DNA of 64,000 bases from Onthophagus taurus. Taxonomy: Eukaryota > Arthropoda > Insecta > Coleoptera > Scarabaeidae. This document shows positions 48,890 to 62,300 of the stretch, in pieces. The notes beneath the pieces are model-generated. The model saw only the letters and a list, made by a program, of their open reading frames with translations, did not search any database and had not been told where the DNA came from. The translations under genes and the position numbers were made by a program. Numbering within the stretch: the stretch's first letter is position 1; each line of letters begins with the position of its first letter. The DNA lies in contig NC_091967.1 in NCBI RefSeq assembly GCF_036711975.1, positions 13,268,001 to 13,332,000 of the forward strand, written 5' to 3'.

Positions 48890-51800
48890 AAGTTAAAATT
48901 TAAAAAAAATATGTTGTTTAAATAATTCATAAATAAATTAATTAATCTTAAAGTTTAAGTAAGAATTATTATTTTTGGAGGATTTTTGTTTTTATTGTTT
49001 ACAATAAAACTCTATTAAAAATATAACCCCTATAAAGATAAATTTACTGTCTCAAATTTCCAAGTTTAATATCTACGCAATATTATATTTGCACAAACAA
49101 CAACTCGATGAGAAGTCTTGGAAGATCATATATGGTGCATTGTGATGCATAATCCGACTATTACTAAGATATGTTTCATATATACTCCTCTAAAGAGATC
49201 TTTGAATTATTCACTCTTTCTCAATATTTCAAAGGAACTAGTTTTATGAATCGTTTTGTGTTGTGATGAAAGAAACTCGACTGTTTGATATACACAGATA
49301 AAAAAAAAGTTCGTGTACGTTTCATTTATGGTGTTCAATAGGGATATTTTCGAGCAAAATACATAAAACATCAAAGATGATCCGGACAAATCAATTTGCA
49401 CGTACCTATTAATAGCCTAATTCGCTAACGGGAAGCTTTGATTTATACTTTGGCGAAAACGCAAAAGGTCGAATTGTTGCAATGACTGACAGGGTTTATT
49501 TTCGTCATATCGCTATTCCATATCTAACAGGAATCGCGGTAAATTATATTATCTTGATTACCCGGGCTATTAACGTGGGTAAAGTACTGACATGTAATCA
49601 ATATCCAGTAGTAACACAATAAAAATATGGTACCTACTATTATAATCAAAATATTATAATCAAAATATTATAATTCATAAAATTATGAATAAAATATAAA
49701 TTAAAATTAACAAGAAATGATTTAATAAACTCAGAAAAATTAGTGTTTGTTCTTTTATACATACTCTTGGCAATTTTCCGCGGCACAGCTTGCACTCATT
49801 AGCAGAATTTGCAGACCTCATTTAGGATTTAGTGCTAAAATGTAAGGATGTGTTCATTCTTAGCTTAAATTTTTTAAATAAAGCAACAGTTTTAATTAAT
49901 AAAGTTGTATAAATTATTTATATTTATTTTTTACTTTGTTGTTTCTTTGTTTCTTCAATAATTAGTTGTTCTGGAAAATACTTTTTCGACTTAGTTCGAT
50001 ATATATTATATTTTAAAAGAAAGATGCCTCACCATTTCAATCATTAATCGTGGTCACTGACGTTAACTTGATGCTGTATTGAAGTATAAGGTACTGAATA
50101 AGAACTCCGCACACCATATAGGAAAGAAATGAGCCACATAACTCAGCCAATTTTTATAGCTTTCCTAAATCTCATAAACAATGGATTTCTCTAAACCCAA
50201 ATATATCATTCATTCTCTTCGATGTTTTGCAGTTTTACTAAGGAATTGGACTGAGAATAATATTATTAATAAAACTTTCAATGCTTGTTGGTTTTTTCAT
50301 TAAGGTTTTTCATTCATAAGATTGCTTGCCTTACCAGTCTTGTTCCAGCTCTCCTCTTCAACTACTTCAAACTTCGATAACCCACCCAATTACAAATAAG
50401 GTGTACCTACATTTAGTGAACTTTCTCTAAATATTCTCTTAAATTATAAAAGAAATAAATTGTATTTACTGGCATTGCCATTTATTCGGATTGCTTAAAG
50501 CCGAGAATTGTCATCAGGTTTGGTCAGATTTGGTATTAATTGCTGCCCCTTAGTGTAGATGCGTAATTCTGCAGATAAAGTTTCAAGAACGTCTATAAAA
50601 TATTATTTGTTAAGCTTTTCAAAATAAACTTCAGTCGCAGCGATAAACTCAGAGAAACATAAAGTGCTCGTTGGACGCGGCAACAATGTAAGCGCAATTT
50701 ATGCAATTTAACAGCAACGATTCTGGATGAATACGGTGTTGTAATGCAACTTTCTAGTTTGGCAAGTAGAAAGCCAATTCGGCAAATTTTTTCTGTCCCG
50801 TGACTATTTTTTCAGCGTCTTGTACATTATCTCACTACTATAGCTATAGTCATTTCTAAAGATTTCCTCAACAATGATGTTTGTTAGACAATCGAGGTAC
50901 TTCTTATCAAGGACAGATTTCGTTAAAGAAATATCTCACAGAAGCCAGAATAATTACAGATGCGATTTTGTCCATTGTGGGTCTACTTTTCACACTGCCT
51001 TAATTTGAGAATAACGACTGTAGCTTTGATTGTTTTTTGTTTCTTAATTAGGAAGTTTGAAAATTACGGAAGAAGATATTTTTTCGTGTCGTTCTCGAAG
51101 AAGTTTTCAACACGCTACATTTTCCTTCCACTACAGCGAATTCTTTTGTATTGTTGCACACAACACCACATCTATGTTGTCTTAAGAATTTTCTGCTCAC
51201 AGAGTTAATACTGTTGTCTGGATAAGGCTAAGTTGATGACAGATAATCCTGATTATTATTTTACTTTTGATGTTGATTTCAACGTTTTAATGGCAGTTTA
51301 CGAAGATACGAGTTCCAATTCTCAGTAACTTTTCTGCCAAACAGTTGGTTTCGTCCATTTTTGATTTATTTAACATTTAGTAGTAAGTTAGCTTTGGTTT
51401 AGTGTGAACCTTTAAGCATGCTTTCAACTGGAGAGATTTGGTCTTATTTTGCAGCATGAATTCAACATTTTTATTTACAATGAAGGCTTTACTGAAGCTG
51501 AGCAACGTACTTAGACCGATTGATCGGTGTATATCAGATTGTTATGAACACCTTCTTTGAGCATCTTGAAGAGATTAAATTTTTTATTATCAGCATCATT
51601 TGATCATGTTAATGGTTCAAATGGTAGAAAAGTATCCAGTATAATACCGGATTTTAATCGTGGAATCTCAACATTCACTTACACCCATGTCCAAAGTGAT
51701 GGAAATCGACTTTACATTCGGGATTTGTGAAACGATATTGATATACGTTAATTCAGAGGTGAACGGGTCAATCTATAATTGCCATAACGTTGATCATAAG

Positions 51801-54360
51801 GATTATTGTTCAGAACGATTTCAGAACTGATATTATAGTAATGGGGAAAGTTAGGGTTTGGGAAATGAGAAAATTTAAACGTTCTCGATGATGCGATAGA
51901 TGAACGTACTTATTTCGATGTTTTTAGTTTATGACAGAAATTTTAAGGTTTATTGTTTATCGAATTATTTTAACAGCAAGCTAGTTAGTTGTATTGGATA
52001 CCAAAAAGATGGTGTAGTTTGGCCAAACACATTATTCGTACATCTGTCCTCCTTAGTGTACTACATTATTATCCGATTAATATTTCAGACTCTTGTAGAT
52101 GAAGAACTTGAAAAAAGATGTTGTATTTGCGCATCGCGGAGTCTTCAGATAGTCCTTAGAGCAGTGGTGTCTATATGTGTATTTTTTTAAATTTCATTTG
52201 TCTACGCTGATTAAGATGGATCAATAATTAAAAAAGTTGTACTGTTTTTGTAGTGCTAAATTGCGATATCTCTCAATTTACTTACAATTAGTCTCAGCAA
52301 TCGTGTGACAATTCTGAATATAAGGATGCTTTTCATATTCTGAAGAAACTAAAACTAGAAACTTTCTAACAACTTTAGGGTTGAGATATGTTCATTTATA
52401 CATAGCTAATGTTACAATACTAATTTTCATCTTTAAAACACAAACTTGACTTATTAATAGAACAAAAAACGAAAAATCGCAAAAAGTTCTCATTTTGGCT
52501 TACCTTTTTTTGTATGAAAGCTATACTATATAATTTAATAACATATTCAAAATAAGATGATCAAAGAATGAACTCACTTTCAGCTTGAACAGTTTCTATC
52601 AACTTAGTTTCATTAAAAGTTTTTTTTTTTGAAAAAGTAATATTACCGGAAATTTAATTTAAAATTAGAAGCACTTCTTTAAAAGAAAAAAGAAAAGATC
52701 GTAAGATCGTTTGGATTAATTTTCAGCACATTTTTTTAACAGAAACATCGTTAAGTTTAACAGTTCTAACGAATTTTCAACGACCTCTCAACCATCACAA
52801 GAAATTGTAAACACACTTAAAATTTATAGATATATTTTTAAATAATTCTTTTGTGACGTCTATTTTTTGAGCTATTATTATTTTCAATTTTGAAATTAAA
52901 AAAGAATCGTTTATACTATTTTTTGTTGCCTGCCTTACTTTTTGATTTTTTTTGTTACAAAACAATAAAACACGGTTGGTTTGGTTTCAAAACTCGTTTG
53001 CATCTGTATTACGCTTATTCTATAAAACCAACCGAGTACAAGACAATGTAAAGTGTACGGTCTCCATCCAGTTTATGCTGGTATAAATTTCTTTAACGGC
53101 GCCACGATTAAACCGAAACATGCAACTCGCAATTTTACATTAAATTTTCATTAAAAGCCAGTTTTGCAAAAGGAACACTCACATTTGGATTCTATAGGCT
53201 TACATTGCATATTATCACATAATGCCTAACAACGCTATGCCTCTATTTTAGTAATTAATTATATTGCCATGTAACGGAAATGTTAATTTAATAGCGATAT
53301 AATTAATTAGTAATAATGAAACGGGAAACCTTTGTGGCTATGCTTAGTTTAATCCAAGGAAATATTATTAATACTAAAATATGTAAACGTATTCTAAAAG
53401 TGGCATCTCTAATTTTCTAAAATGACTCGTAAATATTTAACGAGTAAATGCGTACAGCGTATCTAAGTAGAGCAAATAAATATATTGCGCAAATGCGACG
53501 GGTTATAAGTGTGATATTTATTCGATTTGGAAACAGTAAATTTTTAGCACAAAATATAGAACTTGCAATTCTACATCGTAACTTAGTAAAACCTGGTTGG
53601 GATATAAATCACAGTTGAAATAGCTTTGGGCGGGAAAATCGCACGAAACTCTAAACGTTCAATGCAGTCCTTTGAAATAATGTTTCCATTAAAAGAATAT
53701 ATAAATAGCGATAAATCATTGTTATTTTAAACAACTCTTATTTAAAATGTAAATGTATTAAAAACAAATTTCATAAATAAACACGAACAGATGCAATTAC
53801 GGTTTACGATTAAAACTTCATTAAACGTGTGTTTATTACTATTTTAGTGCAATTTATGTTCGATAATAAATTATGTTAAACGCACGCTTCACCGTTATCA
53901 TTCTATTATAGGTAGACAATCATTTCATTTGGATTAATACCTAATAAATTTATCTTAATAAAATGAATAAAATCTTGTTCTTTTCTTGTTAAAAATCCAA
54001 CTATTCCCCAGACATTAGAGATCAACAACACCGCGGTGGTAGAATTACAGGTGTGTCTCGGACGTTTAATAAATTCGTTTTTCGCGTGAAACGGAGCAGG
54101 GTGCTACTGGCAAAAATGAAAAATAATATAGAAAGAAACGCCACTCCTCGCTTTTTCATAAAAACCATCATTTAGTAACCTAGGGGAAATTACTAGTAGT
54201 GTTTGTTTTATAAAATTAAACGAATATAAAAAGTGTAATAGACTAAACATCGTTTCGAAACGTTAAAGTAAATTGTTTTAAATTCTAGGAAAAATTTAAT
54301 AACTTTTCTTTAAATTGAGCGGGAAGGTCGAAGGAAACTCGAAGGTCCGTTCGTGACGTC
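48890..54360. other. Gene-free interval, possibly first intron of a long gene
   Basis: No supported exon. A short AT repeat (TATTATAATCAAAA, about three units) is at 49650-49692. The 50,600-52,190 stretch is less AT-rich and may hold a decayed retroelement on the minus strand, but no diagnostic motif could be read. Plus-strand open frames at 50960-51208 and 51900-52190 show no recognisable domain. Confidence 0.4.
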
Positions 54361-54600
54361 AGCGCTAAATAACAATTAAAACTAGAACTAACTAAGAACT
54401 AGAAAGTTTACAATAAGAATATACAACAATCTAATGCTCAATAACAACTAAAACTAGAGTTAACACTAATACTAGAACTAACACTAGACCTAGAACTAGA
54501 AACATTCGGGTTTAGCCATCTTAAGAGACGTGCGGCTAAACCCGAATGCTTCTAGTTCTAGGTCTAGTGTTAGTTCTTCTTTTAGTTCAATAAAAATATA
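54361..54600. repeat. Foldback element, best-preserved palindromic copy
   Basis: Left arm with ACTAACACTAGACCTAGAAC, CATTCGGGTTTAGCC, then a short centre (ATCTTAAGAGACGTGC), then GGCTAAACCCGAATG and the complement GTTCTAGGTCTAGTGTTAG. This gives a nearly continuous inverted repeat of about 45 bases per arm centred near 54525. Same family as 46751-47500. No open frame; non-autonomous. Confidence 0.85.
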
Positions 54601-54724
54601 CTGATACAAACTCGAGGAATACCCCAAGTTTATCTATAAACATGGAATAGAGCTACTTGGGGAACAACCCTAGTTGGATTCTATCCATGAGTATACATCA
54701 GTATATTTAAATATACTGATGTAT
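54595..54724. repeat. Stem-loop element ending in a 32-bp perfect palindrome
   Basis: AATATACTGATAC at about 54595 recurs inverted at its right end, where bases 54693-54724 form an uninterrupted 32-bp palindrome centred on TTTAAA. A second pair of short arms (CCAAGTTTAT, ACTTGGGG) lies inside. It abuts the foldback element on its left and may be part of the same insertion. Confidence 0.75.
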
Positions 54725-56409
54725 TAAACAGATAATATTAATAATATGACATAAAAACATTACATCCAGGTTTTAATTAATGCAATAAAAAAAGCTTAAC
54801 ACTGAAATGCTTGAATGTTACAGAGTAAAATATGTCTAGTTTGATTTGGTGTTGTTACGTGTCAGGTAACCATAACGAGTAACATGCAGGCAGCAGGAAA
54901 CACTGAAAGCTCATTTCTCTTCAAAAATAGATTGACGTTTACATAGAAATAATTCCTTTGTAGTATTCCTGTGTGGCTAAACGTGCAATTTAACAAAGCA
55001 ATTTTTTTTAGTCATCACACCAAGAACGTTATGAATGGCAATTCACATTAAAGAGAATTTATTACAACTACTAAAACTCAAAAAATTAAATAAATTCGTA
55101 ATAAATGAAACCTAATTAAATTAAGCAAATAGCGATTTGCGTCGATAAATATAACGTTGTACATTCATTTACCATTATCGTGAATTCATTAATCAATAAA
55201 TAAACATTGAGCCATTTATCCGTTTTTGACCAAATTCCATCTCCTCCCAATAAAATAAACATTTGAGTGGCACCATAAATTTTATTGTAAACGCTTTTCT
55301 ACTTTAATAATAAACATCATTCGATCAAAATAATCATAATAAATTTATTGTTGTTAAACAGATTTAACTTGAAAATTTTACGTGAAAAATGTGTGAAATT
55401 TTTGTTTTATTTTGTAAATTCTAGAAATAAACCAAGGAGATCTAAGATTAAAAGAAATCTCGCTGACAGTATAATATTTGTAAATTTTCGGTGCAGTAAA
55501 CTCCTCTTAAAAACAAGGTGTTGGCACCTGCCTAAACACCCAAAGTTATTTTCCTTCGAAATAAGCAGTTACCCAGAAACGATTGTGGGTATTTTAACAG
55601 ATAATATACGTAAAATTATCGATCCTCTCATTAAATTTACAATGTTTATTTTACTTAGATGTGTACGTACCTGTATAGAGTTATTGATCATATGTTAACT
55701 TTTGTGGTACTTAACGATTAAAGTTTATGATTTTAATTAAAAAAATAAACCACTTTTTACTTCTTACGTAATTCGATTACGTTTTGCGATATTTTAATTC
55801 TTCCGGTAATTATTCAAGATTATAACGACTTGTGCAGCGTACAACATGATTTTCAAAAAAATATCTATAGCTTTAGGATATGCGTAAGAAAAAACATGGA
55901 ATATATTTTGTAAACTTCCTGGTTGACCGTTTTAGTATGAAAGAATTTATGACCAAATTAATGATATAATACAAAAAGTACAATATTTTCCTTTCTGTAG
56001 AATGACTAACAAAAACTAATAAAAAACGAGTCAGATATAAAACCTTAAAATAGATAGATTCCATTGATTGAGATTAGCTAACCTAAACGTTCACTATGTT
56101 TACTGTTTAGAATCGAGGTGTTTACCAATTGCTTACCAATGTTTAGTCGGATGTCTTTTGGTTTATCGAATGCTCTCGTGGGGTTACCACGACTTATACA
56201 TAATATCGTTGGTGGAAAAAATGTTGCTGAAAAGATGGTTTCTTACTTGATTCTATATACTTGAGTTACTATTTAATCAATTTTGAAGTGAGAAAAATTA
56301 CAAATCTTTCTCTTACTGTTTCCTAAGAGATGGATAATTTTAAGATTCGCTGTAAGCCAGAAACAATATTATTTGCGTTATACTTCCGTGGAGTTTGAAC
56401 CTGGTAATG
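54725..56409. other. Gene-free interval
   Basis: AT-rich. A 116-codon plus-strand frame at 55348-55698 starts with a non-ATG codon; it has basic and hydrophobic stretches but no family motif and no splice context. Nothing else recognised. Confidence 0.4.
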
Positions 56410-56905
56410 TTATTTACGGAATGAAATTGACGCAGACCACATGGCATCGACCCATAAAATAATATTGTGATCTCGAAATCACGATTAAATATTGTAATGG
56501 GGTAGCTGTGGGCAGCAGTTTATTGTCGAACCAAACCCACAGATCCGTAACTTCAGACACACGTTCAAGACTTGTATCTTCTAGCCGATAATCATAATGA
56601 ATAGCTTCTCTTTTATTTATATAAGTCATGATTTGACATTTTGCAACGTTCAATAACAACCCATTTGATTGGCACCATGAACACAACTTGATCAAGTCTT
56701 TCTACAAGCTGGTACACTCATTGTCCGATTCAATTGTTCTGAAAAGCTTCAGATCGTCGGCATACATTAATATTGAACTTTTGAACAAATTTGGCAATTC
56801 ATTCACAAAGATCGTAAACAGTAAAGGTCCTAAACATGAACCCTGTGGCACACCACTCGTGACCATTATTTGCTTCGACCTGATTACTTATATCCGAAAT
56901 AAAAG
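56410..56905 (-). mobile_element. Jockey-like LINE reverse-transcriptase fragment
   Basis: The minus strand from about 56880 reads GSCLGPLLFTIFVNELPNL, then SILMYADDLKLFR with the catalytic YADD box intact, then after a stop KDLIKLCSWCQSNGLLLNV and AKCQIMTY. These correspond in order to the 'VPQGS.LGPLLF..fiNDLp', 'YADDlK.f' and 'W...N.L.lN..Kc..m.f' blocks of Jockey/CR1-clade reverse transcriptases. The frame holds an in-frame stop, and both the N-terminal palm and the endonuclease are absent. A dead 5'-truncated copy. Confidence 0.85.
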
Positions 56906-56909
56906 ATAA

Positions 56910-59900
56910 AATATAAATTTTTGACTCACCTTATCACCCTATCTTTATACAAAAGACTTGTGTTATTTTGGCAAGTACTACGTCCTAGTAAAGTTTTCCG
57001 ATTAAAAGTTGAACCATCCTGTATATCAAAAAGATATTTTTTACAAAATGTAACAATCAAACAATTTTCTGACGCAACATAATGGCAATTCCCAATAAAA
57101 ATTTATTGCTTTTATTTGCGTCAGAAAGAAAATTTAACGACATGTTTCGTAAATATCAGAAACTAACCCATTATTATAGTTATTTCAAAATTACCGATTT
57201 CTAAATTTATCCCAACATTTACCTCACAAACTTTAAATGATTAATCTTCTTCACATGAAACTTAATCCTTTTGAAATTTTAATGAAACTGAGCTTTGCGT
57301 TACATTTACCAAATCAATCAATATTTTATTACTGAACATCGATTTTACATAAACCTCTTAATTACTACAATACACGCTTAATACACATACATTCAAAAAT
57401 AATGGTTTTAAATCTTTCATGTGTACTTCTCATTAAAATAAACTCGATCATGTGTACCAAATATAATTCACTCTTGTAGTAACACTTTTAATTTAAATTT
57501 ACGTTTCTTAGTCCGCCGGCTGGGCTTTGTTTACAACGTTAATAAACAAAGTAAAAATACCAATATTAGTGAATCATAACGGTTGGAAAATTTAATTTAG
57601 TTTGTAAATAAAAAGTTTTAGAGTAGGAAATGTAATGAATAAATGTTATGATGCTTTTTTAAGGGAAAAATAAAATTAATGGAAGGTACCTGAAAGGTGT
57701 TAAAAGGGTTATCGATCGGTACTTTGCGGATTCTGAATTAAATAAATTACTTTAATGCAACCCCTTCAGTTTTTGGCCTTTTTACACTGTCATTTAACAG
57801 TTCGTGCAAAATTTCCCCGGGAAATTAAGAAAATATCCGCCTTCGATATAGTTTTATTTATGTGCGTATATCCTGTATAAATTTTCGTGAATAAACAATG
57901 TCGAGAACAATAGGTTTACCCCAAAGGTTATTTATATTTCTGCTACGTACAAGTAGCATGTCGTCATCAGTTTAGAAATATTCACTGGTTTTTATCTTGA
58001 GCAAAAGATATCAGTCGTTAAACATTATTTAAGCTTGAGTATCTTTCAAGAATGTTAACATATTCTAATTAAACAAACACACAATTTTGGGCGGTTTCAT
58101 AAATATTTTCATACAAAACGCAGTAATTAATGCCACATAAATTTACTTTAGAAAAAAAAAGGAATAGATAAAATTTTCAATTTTAAGTTGTATTCTTTTA
58201 ATATTATCTCTTTGTTTAGATCATATTTGCAATCCCTTTAGATAACTAATTTTCAAAACATGACGTTTTCAGAAATAGAAATAGTTATGAAAACCTTTTT
58301 CTAAATCTAAATCATCCGTTGTTTTATTGGGATTTCCTTCGTTTTAGATGTTTTGTCAAAAAATATTAACAATAATGTTTTTTGTTTGGCTTATATCATT
58401 TTGTAATGTTAACGATAATAAAAGGAATGCACTTGAAATGATGTGTTATAAATTACCGAGATGACATTTTATTAAAAACGATATTCGTGTTTAATATCTA
58501 ATAGATAACTCTAGAACAAACTAGATAAATGTTATCTCTCTAAAGCCATCGTTTACTATTATATTAGTCAATTCCAAAAGGAAATAGGATACGCATTAAA
58601 TTGACAGACATGACTCAAATACAAAATCATAAATATTCAACGCCCAATCAGATAAGATTGATAAGGGAAATCGAGCTTGGCGAAGTAAGGCCAAATGCTC
58701 TAATGTTAATTGCATCAATTAATAACGATACCATATGGTAGATATCGCAAAATTAATTTTTTTGCATAAAAATACCTGCACATAAAAATAATCGCGATAA
58801 ATATTATTTCTAAAACAAAAACTGTTACTCAATTTAATTAATAAATTTTTTTGAATAAATTTTCTACCGAAAAGAATAAAAGATAAAATAAGAACGAATT
58901 TTATGTAAATTTTCACCGTACTTTTAACCAATTGGTATTCCAAGAAAATTCAAATATTCACGTAGCGAGAGCCAGACTTCGCCCTCACGTTAACTCCAAT
59001 TTCAATTGGTCCCTGGTTGATTCTAGAACCCGCGAAATCAGTATACCTTTAATGGTAATTGCAATTTTAATTATCGCGAGAACGTTCTCATTCCCAAAGA
59101 CACTATCCATAGAGGCGGATATAATTTTCGTTTAAAATTGCCCACGATGGCAAACTGTTGACTTTAACCCCAATTTCAGCAAACTAATTAAAATCGCCGT
59201 CTATCCAACTGTATTAATCGTTATTTTTCGCTTCATCCCCTTCTTTTACAGTTTATTTTACGCCACCCATCACTTATGGAAAATTACGTAATCCTATAGA
59301 TCATCCTTAGTTTAGTATTAAGTTACAATTTTCTTAGTAATGGATTCATTGATGGTCTATATCATTTTTATTACATCATTTATCGACGTTCCCTATTAAA
59401 ATTTTTTTCTTTTCTTAACATCAATAAAAATTACAATATTATTTGAATATTAATTCTACCTATTAATAACGATTTATCTATGATAGATGTGTATGTACAT
59501 GTCTTTAGTTGAACTTGAAAATTACTTATCGATCGTTGTTTATTAGTTACTTGTTACTAAAGATATATGACGTAATTTATTTCTCCATAACCTATAAAGC
59601 TCGTTTATGTAACAGAAGAATTCTTATTGTACTGTTCATGATTTATGTCGAAAACGGAAAACACGTCATATAAATCATAAACGATGCAGTGAACTTCATC
59701 TTTTATAGAAACGTCTAGTTGAGTAAGTATGACGTGGAAAGTTTCAATTAAATTTCCATCACACTTTAGTTAATCTTGTCTCTTTTAACTGTTTAAAGTT
59801 GTTGCGGAATAAAAATTATGGTATAAAAATGAGATATTTCAGTTTTTTTTTCGTTTAATGTAGATGTGAACATCGAAAACATATTTATTCGTTGAAAAGC

Positions 59901-60559
59901 CTTTAGTTGACATACAGTTATCTGTAAAGACTCGTCCTGGCTTGGAAATGGGATTTAATCTCGATACAAAATCTGGGAAACTCGGACGCTTTATGTTTGC
60001 GCAAAGGTTGCAAATTGAATTTTAAAACGCAGTCGTCTATTGTTATCGCGACAGCTTTTTAAATTCACTACAAATGTAACTAAAACGAAAATTTTATTTT
60101 ACGGTTTTCCTTTGCTTTATAATTTTACCGATAATCGTAATATTATCATTAACGATAATGTGTATAAGAATAAAAAGAAAGGAGAAAATTATTCTTTACG
60201 AAAAGTAAAACTACAAGGCAGTTCGACCAATGCGCTGTTTGTTACAGGGTTCCACCCTGAATGCAATTAATACTGCATTTAAGAGGCGTGTCAGCCATTG
60301 TTTGCAACCCTTGGTAGACCCTTAATTAGTAACCTACATGATCCAATATTAATTGCATTCTAAACGATACTTTAAAAAGGTGTGTCGCACACAATCTACG
60401 CAGGTTATAATAAAAAATTCATTTAAAAGTATCGAGTGACTTTAGAGATCACTACTGTTGGTTAGCAAAAGTTTGAAAAATCTTTAATTGATTAGTTTAT
60501 CAGATCAAAATTAATCACGTTGCCAAGAAATTGCTAAAACTACTAACAAAGAACAACTA
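56910..60559. other. Gene-free interval
   Basis: AT-rich, with a GC-richer patch at about 58,950-59,130 that could be a conserved noncoding element. Open frames at 58719-58943 (minus), 58932-59135 and 60040-60270 (plus) have no recognisable motif. Confidence 0.4.
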
Positions 60560-61420
60560 CGCAATGTTCTGGTATGCCTGATTACTCACAACCATACAGC
60601 AGATGTGTCCTTAGTTAAAAAATGTGGAGGAAGTATTCATATGGAGGTGAAATATTTTGTGCATGTCGTATCAGGGAAGGGAGTGGAGAAAACAATAGTT
60701 CTGTGCGAAAGACATAATTAATTTATTTTCCTAAAAGTATTTGGACATCAATGGTCTCCAAGTAGACTAGATGCTGAAACTGTGCCGAACAAATACCCGC
60801 TTATGCTGAATTTATCCCGATTGTGGAAGAAGTTATATCTAAAATGGTATTAACGACTCCTTTTCGGTTTACACGAATTTCCAAAAAAAATGTATATTTG
60901 CACTTGGTAATGCCGCACAGACCTGAAAATAACTAATGGATGAGATACCGAGAGTGCTTCCATATGTGTGTGTAGATGATATTTGTAACTGCAACCTCAG
61001 GAAAAGACCTGAAGCTTCCGCGGCTCGTTTTTAGATAATCAAGGGAGTACTAAATCCGACAAAGTGCTTTTTTGGAAAAGCAGGACAAGTTCTTTCAAAT
61101 TAGTATATCCACCAACAGTTTGAAAAGTATTGACGTCATTTTCCTGCAAGTTGTAGCGGATGTTAATGGTAGCAGAATTCAATACACACCTGAACTATCT
61201 ATTGGAGAAAAATCTGAAAGAGAAAGCCCTGATGCAATGCATTGTCGGAAGTTCAGGCAATCGACATTTCCAAAGAAGCTCTGTCCAAAGCAACTCTGCT
61301 GAAACAACTATAGCCAAATTATTCACTCCCAATTTTAAACTAACAAATTAATCACATTTAGCCACCACTTGGGTTGTTCTTTAAAAAGCTGAGCATACAA
61401 AGTATTCAATTCTGTTAACA
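60560..61420 (+). mobile_element. Degenerate Gypsy-type LTR retrotransposon pol
   Basis: Blocks of Ty3/Gypsy reverse transcriptase appear in order on the plus strand. RLDAETVPNKYPLMLN (from about 60763) matches 'YR.LNa.T.pd.YPlp'. Next are a phenylalanine-rich TPFGL.EFP-like segment, PYVCVDDI (catalytic VDD box) near 60963, and PTKCFFGKAGQ near 61048 (matching 'KC.Fg...v'). EALSKATLL, near 61275, matches the RNase H junction. Frames shift several times and stops are frequent, so it is inactive. No LTRs, integrase or gag were identified with confidence. An old genomic relic. Confidence 0.8.
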
Positions 61421-61761
61421 AATCCGTTGCCTCAGTTTTAAGGTTAGCTAATTATAACTCTATACAAATTCACACATTAATGAGCTATTTTCATCTCCGA
61501 AAATGAATTTGAATAAGATAAATGGCGTAAAAAAGTCATTATTAAATTTTTGTTTATACATACTTTGTTTCAAAGTTCTATCGCAATCCCAATTTGTATA
61601 TCCAATGTATTTTGCGCAGATTCCGCTCAGCTGTAAGATGTAATAAAGGTTGCAGCTTTACTTTCGTACTCTGTAATGGTAATGCCTTTATTATAGATAG
61701 GCTCTTATCAACATCTTATGACTTAACAACACTTCGTAACGTTGATCATCAATATAATAGT

Positions 61762-61885
61762 ATATTAAAAAACAAGTTTCGTAAGACACGCTTGAAATGC
61801 ACGAATTCAAGTTGAAAAACGAGTGGCGAAGCCACGAGTTTTTTAATGAATGAGTGCTTTAAGTCTTATAAAACGTGTTTTTTAT
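61762..61885. repeat. Second foldback family (ACGAGTGGC core)
   Basis: The outer arms AAAAAACAAGTTTCGTAAGAC (left, from about 61767) and GTCTTATAAAACGTGTTTTTT (right, to about 61882) are imperfect complements. Inside is a short perfect hairpin, CGTGGC / GCCACG, within ACGAGTGGCGAAGCCACGAG (about 61819-61838). It has no coding content. It looks like a non-autonomous foldback/MITE; similar sequences are, from memory, dispersed in insect genomes. Confidence 0.65.
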
Positions 61886-62300
61886 GCTATTTTTTGTAAT
61901 TCGCGTTTTTATCTTTTTTTTTTCTCAAAAATAAAATAAATTTTGACAATGTAGGAAAATAGGTATGTAGCAGTTGGTAACAACGTAACATTTGAAAATA
62001 GAAATTTGAATGACAAATAGAAACTGTCAAAACACAAAACGTATTCACCTGATAAAAATGTTTCATGTACACCTCCCAAAATAAGAGAAATTGCTCAATG
62101 TTCAATGTGTTTAAACATCCATAGACAAACACTGTCACATTGACAACTAGAAAAATTAATGACCCAATGTCACCAACTTGAACTGGTTCCATAAAATGTT
62201 ACTAAAATCTCATTACAGCATCGGATGCTCTAAAGAGTGTCATTACAGCACCCGTTTGAGTACTGTAATAGCTTTCATTACCGTCGCGAATTACAGTAAA
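61886..62300. repeat. Probable repeat-derived segment next to the foldback element
   Basis: Contains the direct repeat TCATTACAGCA (about 62211 and 62239) and inverted relatives (TACTGTAATAGC, AATTACAG), typical of small nonautonomous elements. A 101-codon minus-strand frame (62192-61887) starts MEPVQVGDIGSL and is hydrophobic near its start and rich in Tyr, Phe and Cys. It ends in a poly-Lys-like tail from the T-rich run. I do not recognise it and regard it as probably noncoding. Confidence 0.35.

Noticed and set aside
51900..52190. 96-codon plus-strand frame
   Set aside because: Hydrophobic and Cys-containing, but with no conserved motif or splice context; surrounding DNA looks like decayed repeat.
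55348..55698. 116-codon plus-strand frame
   Set aside because: Starts without ATG, no recognised domain, ordinary AT-rich composition; not enough to call a gene.
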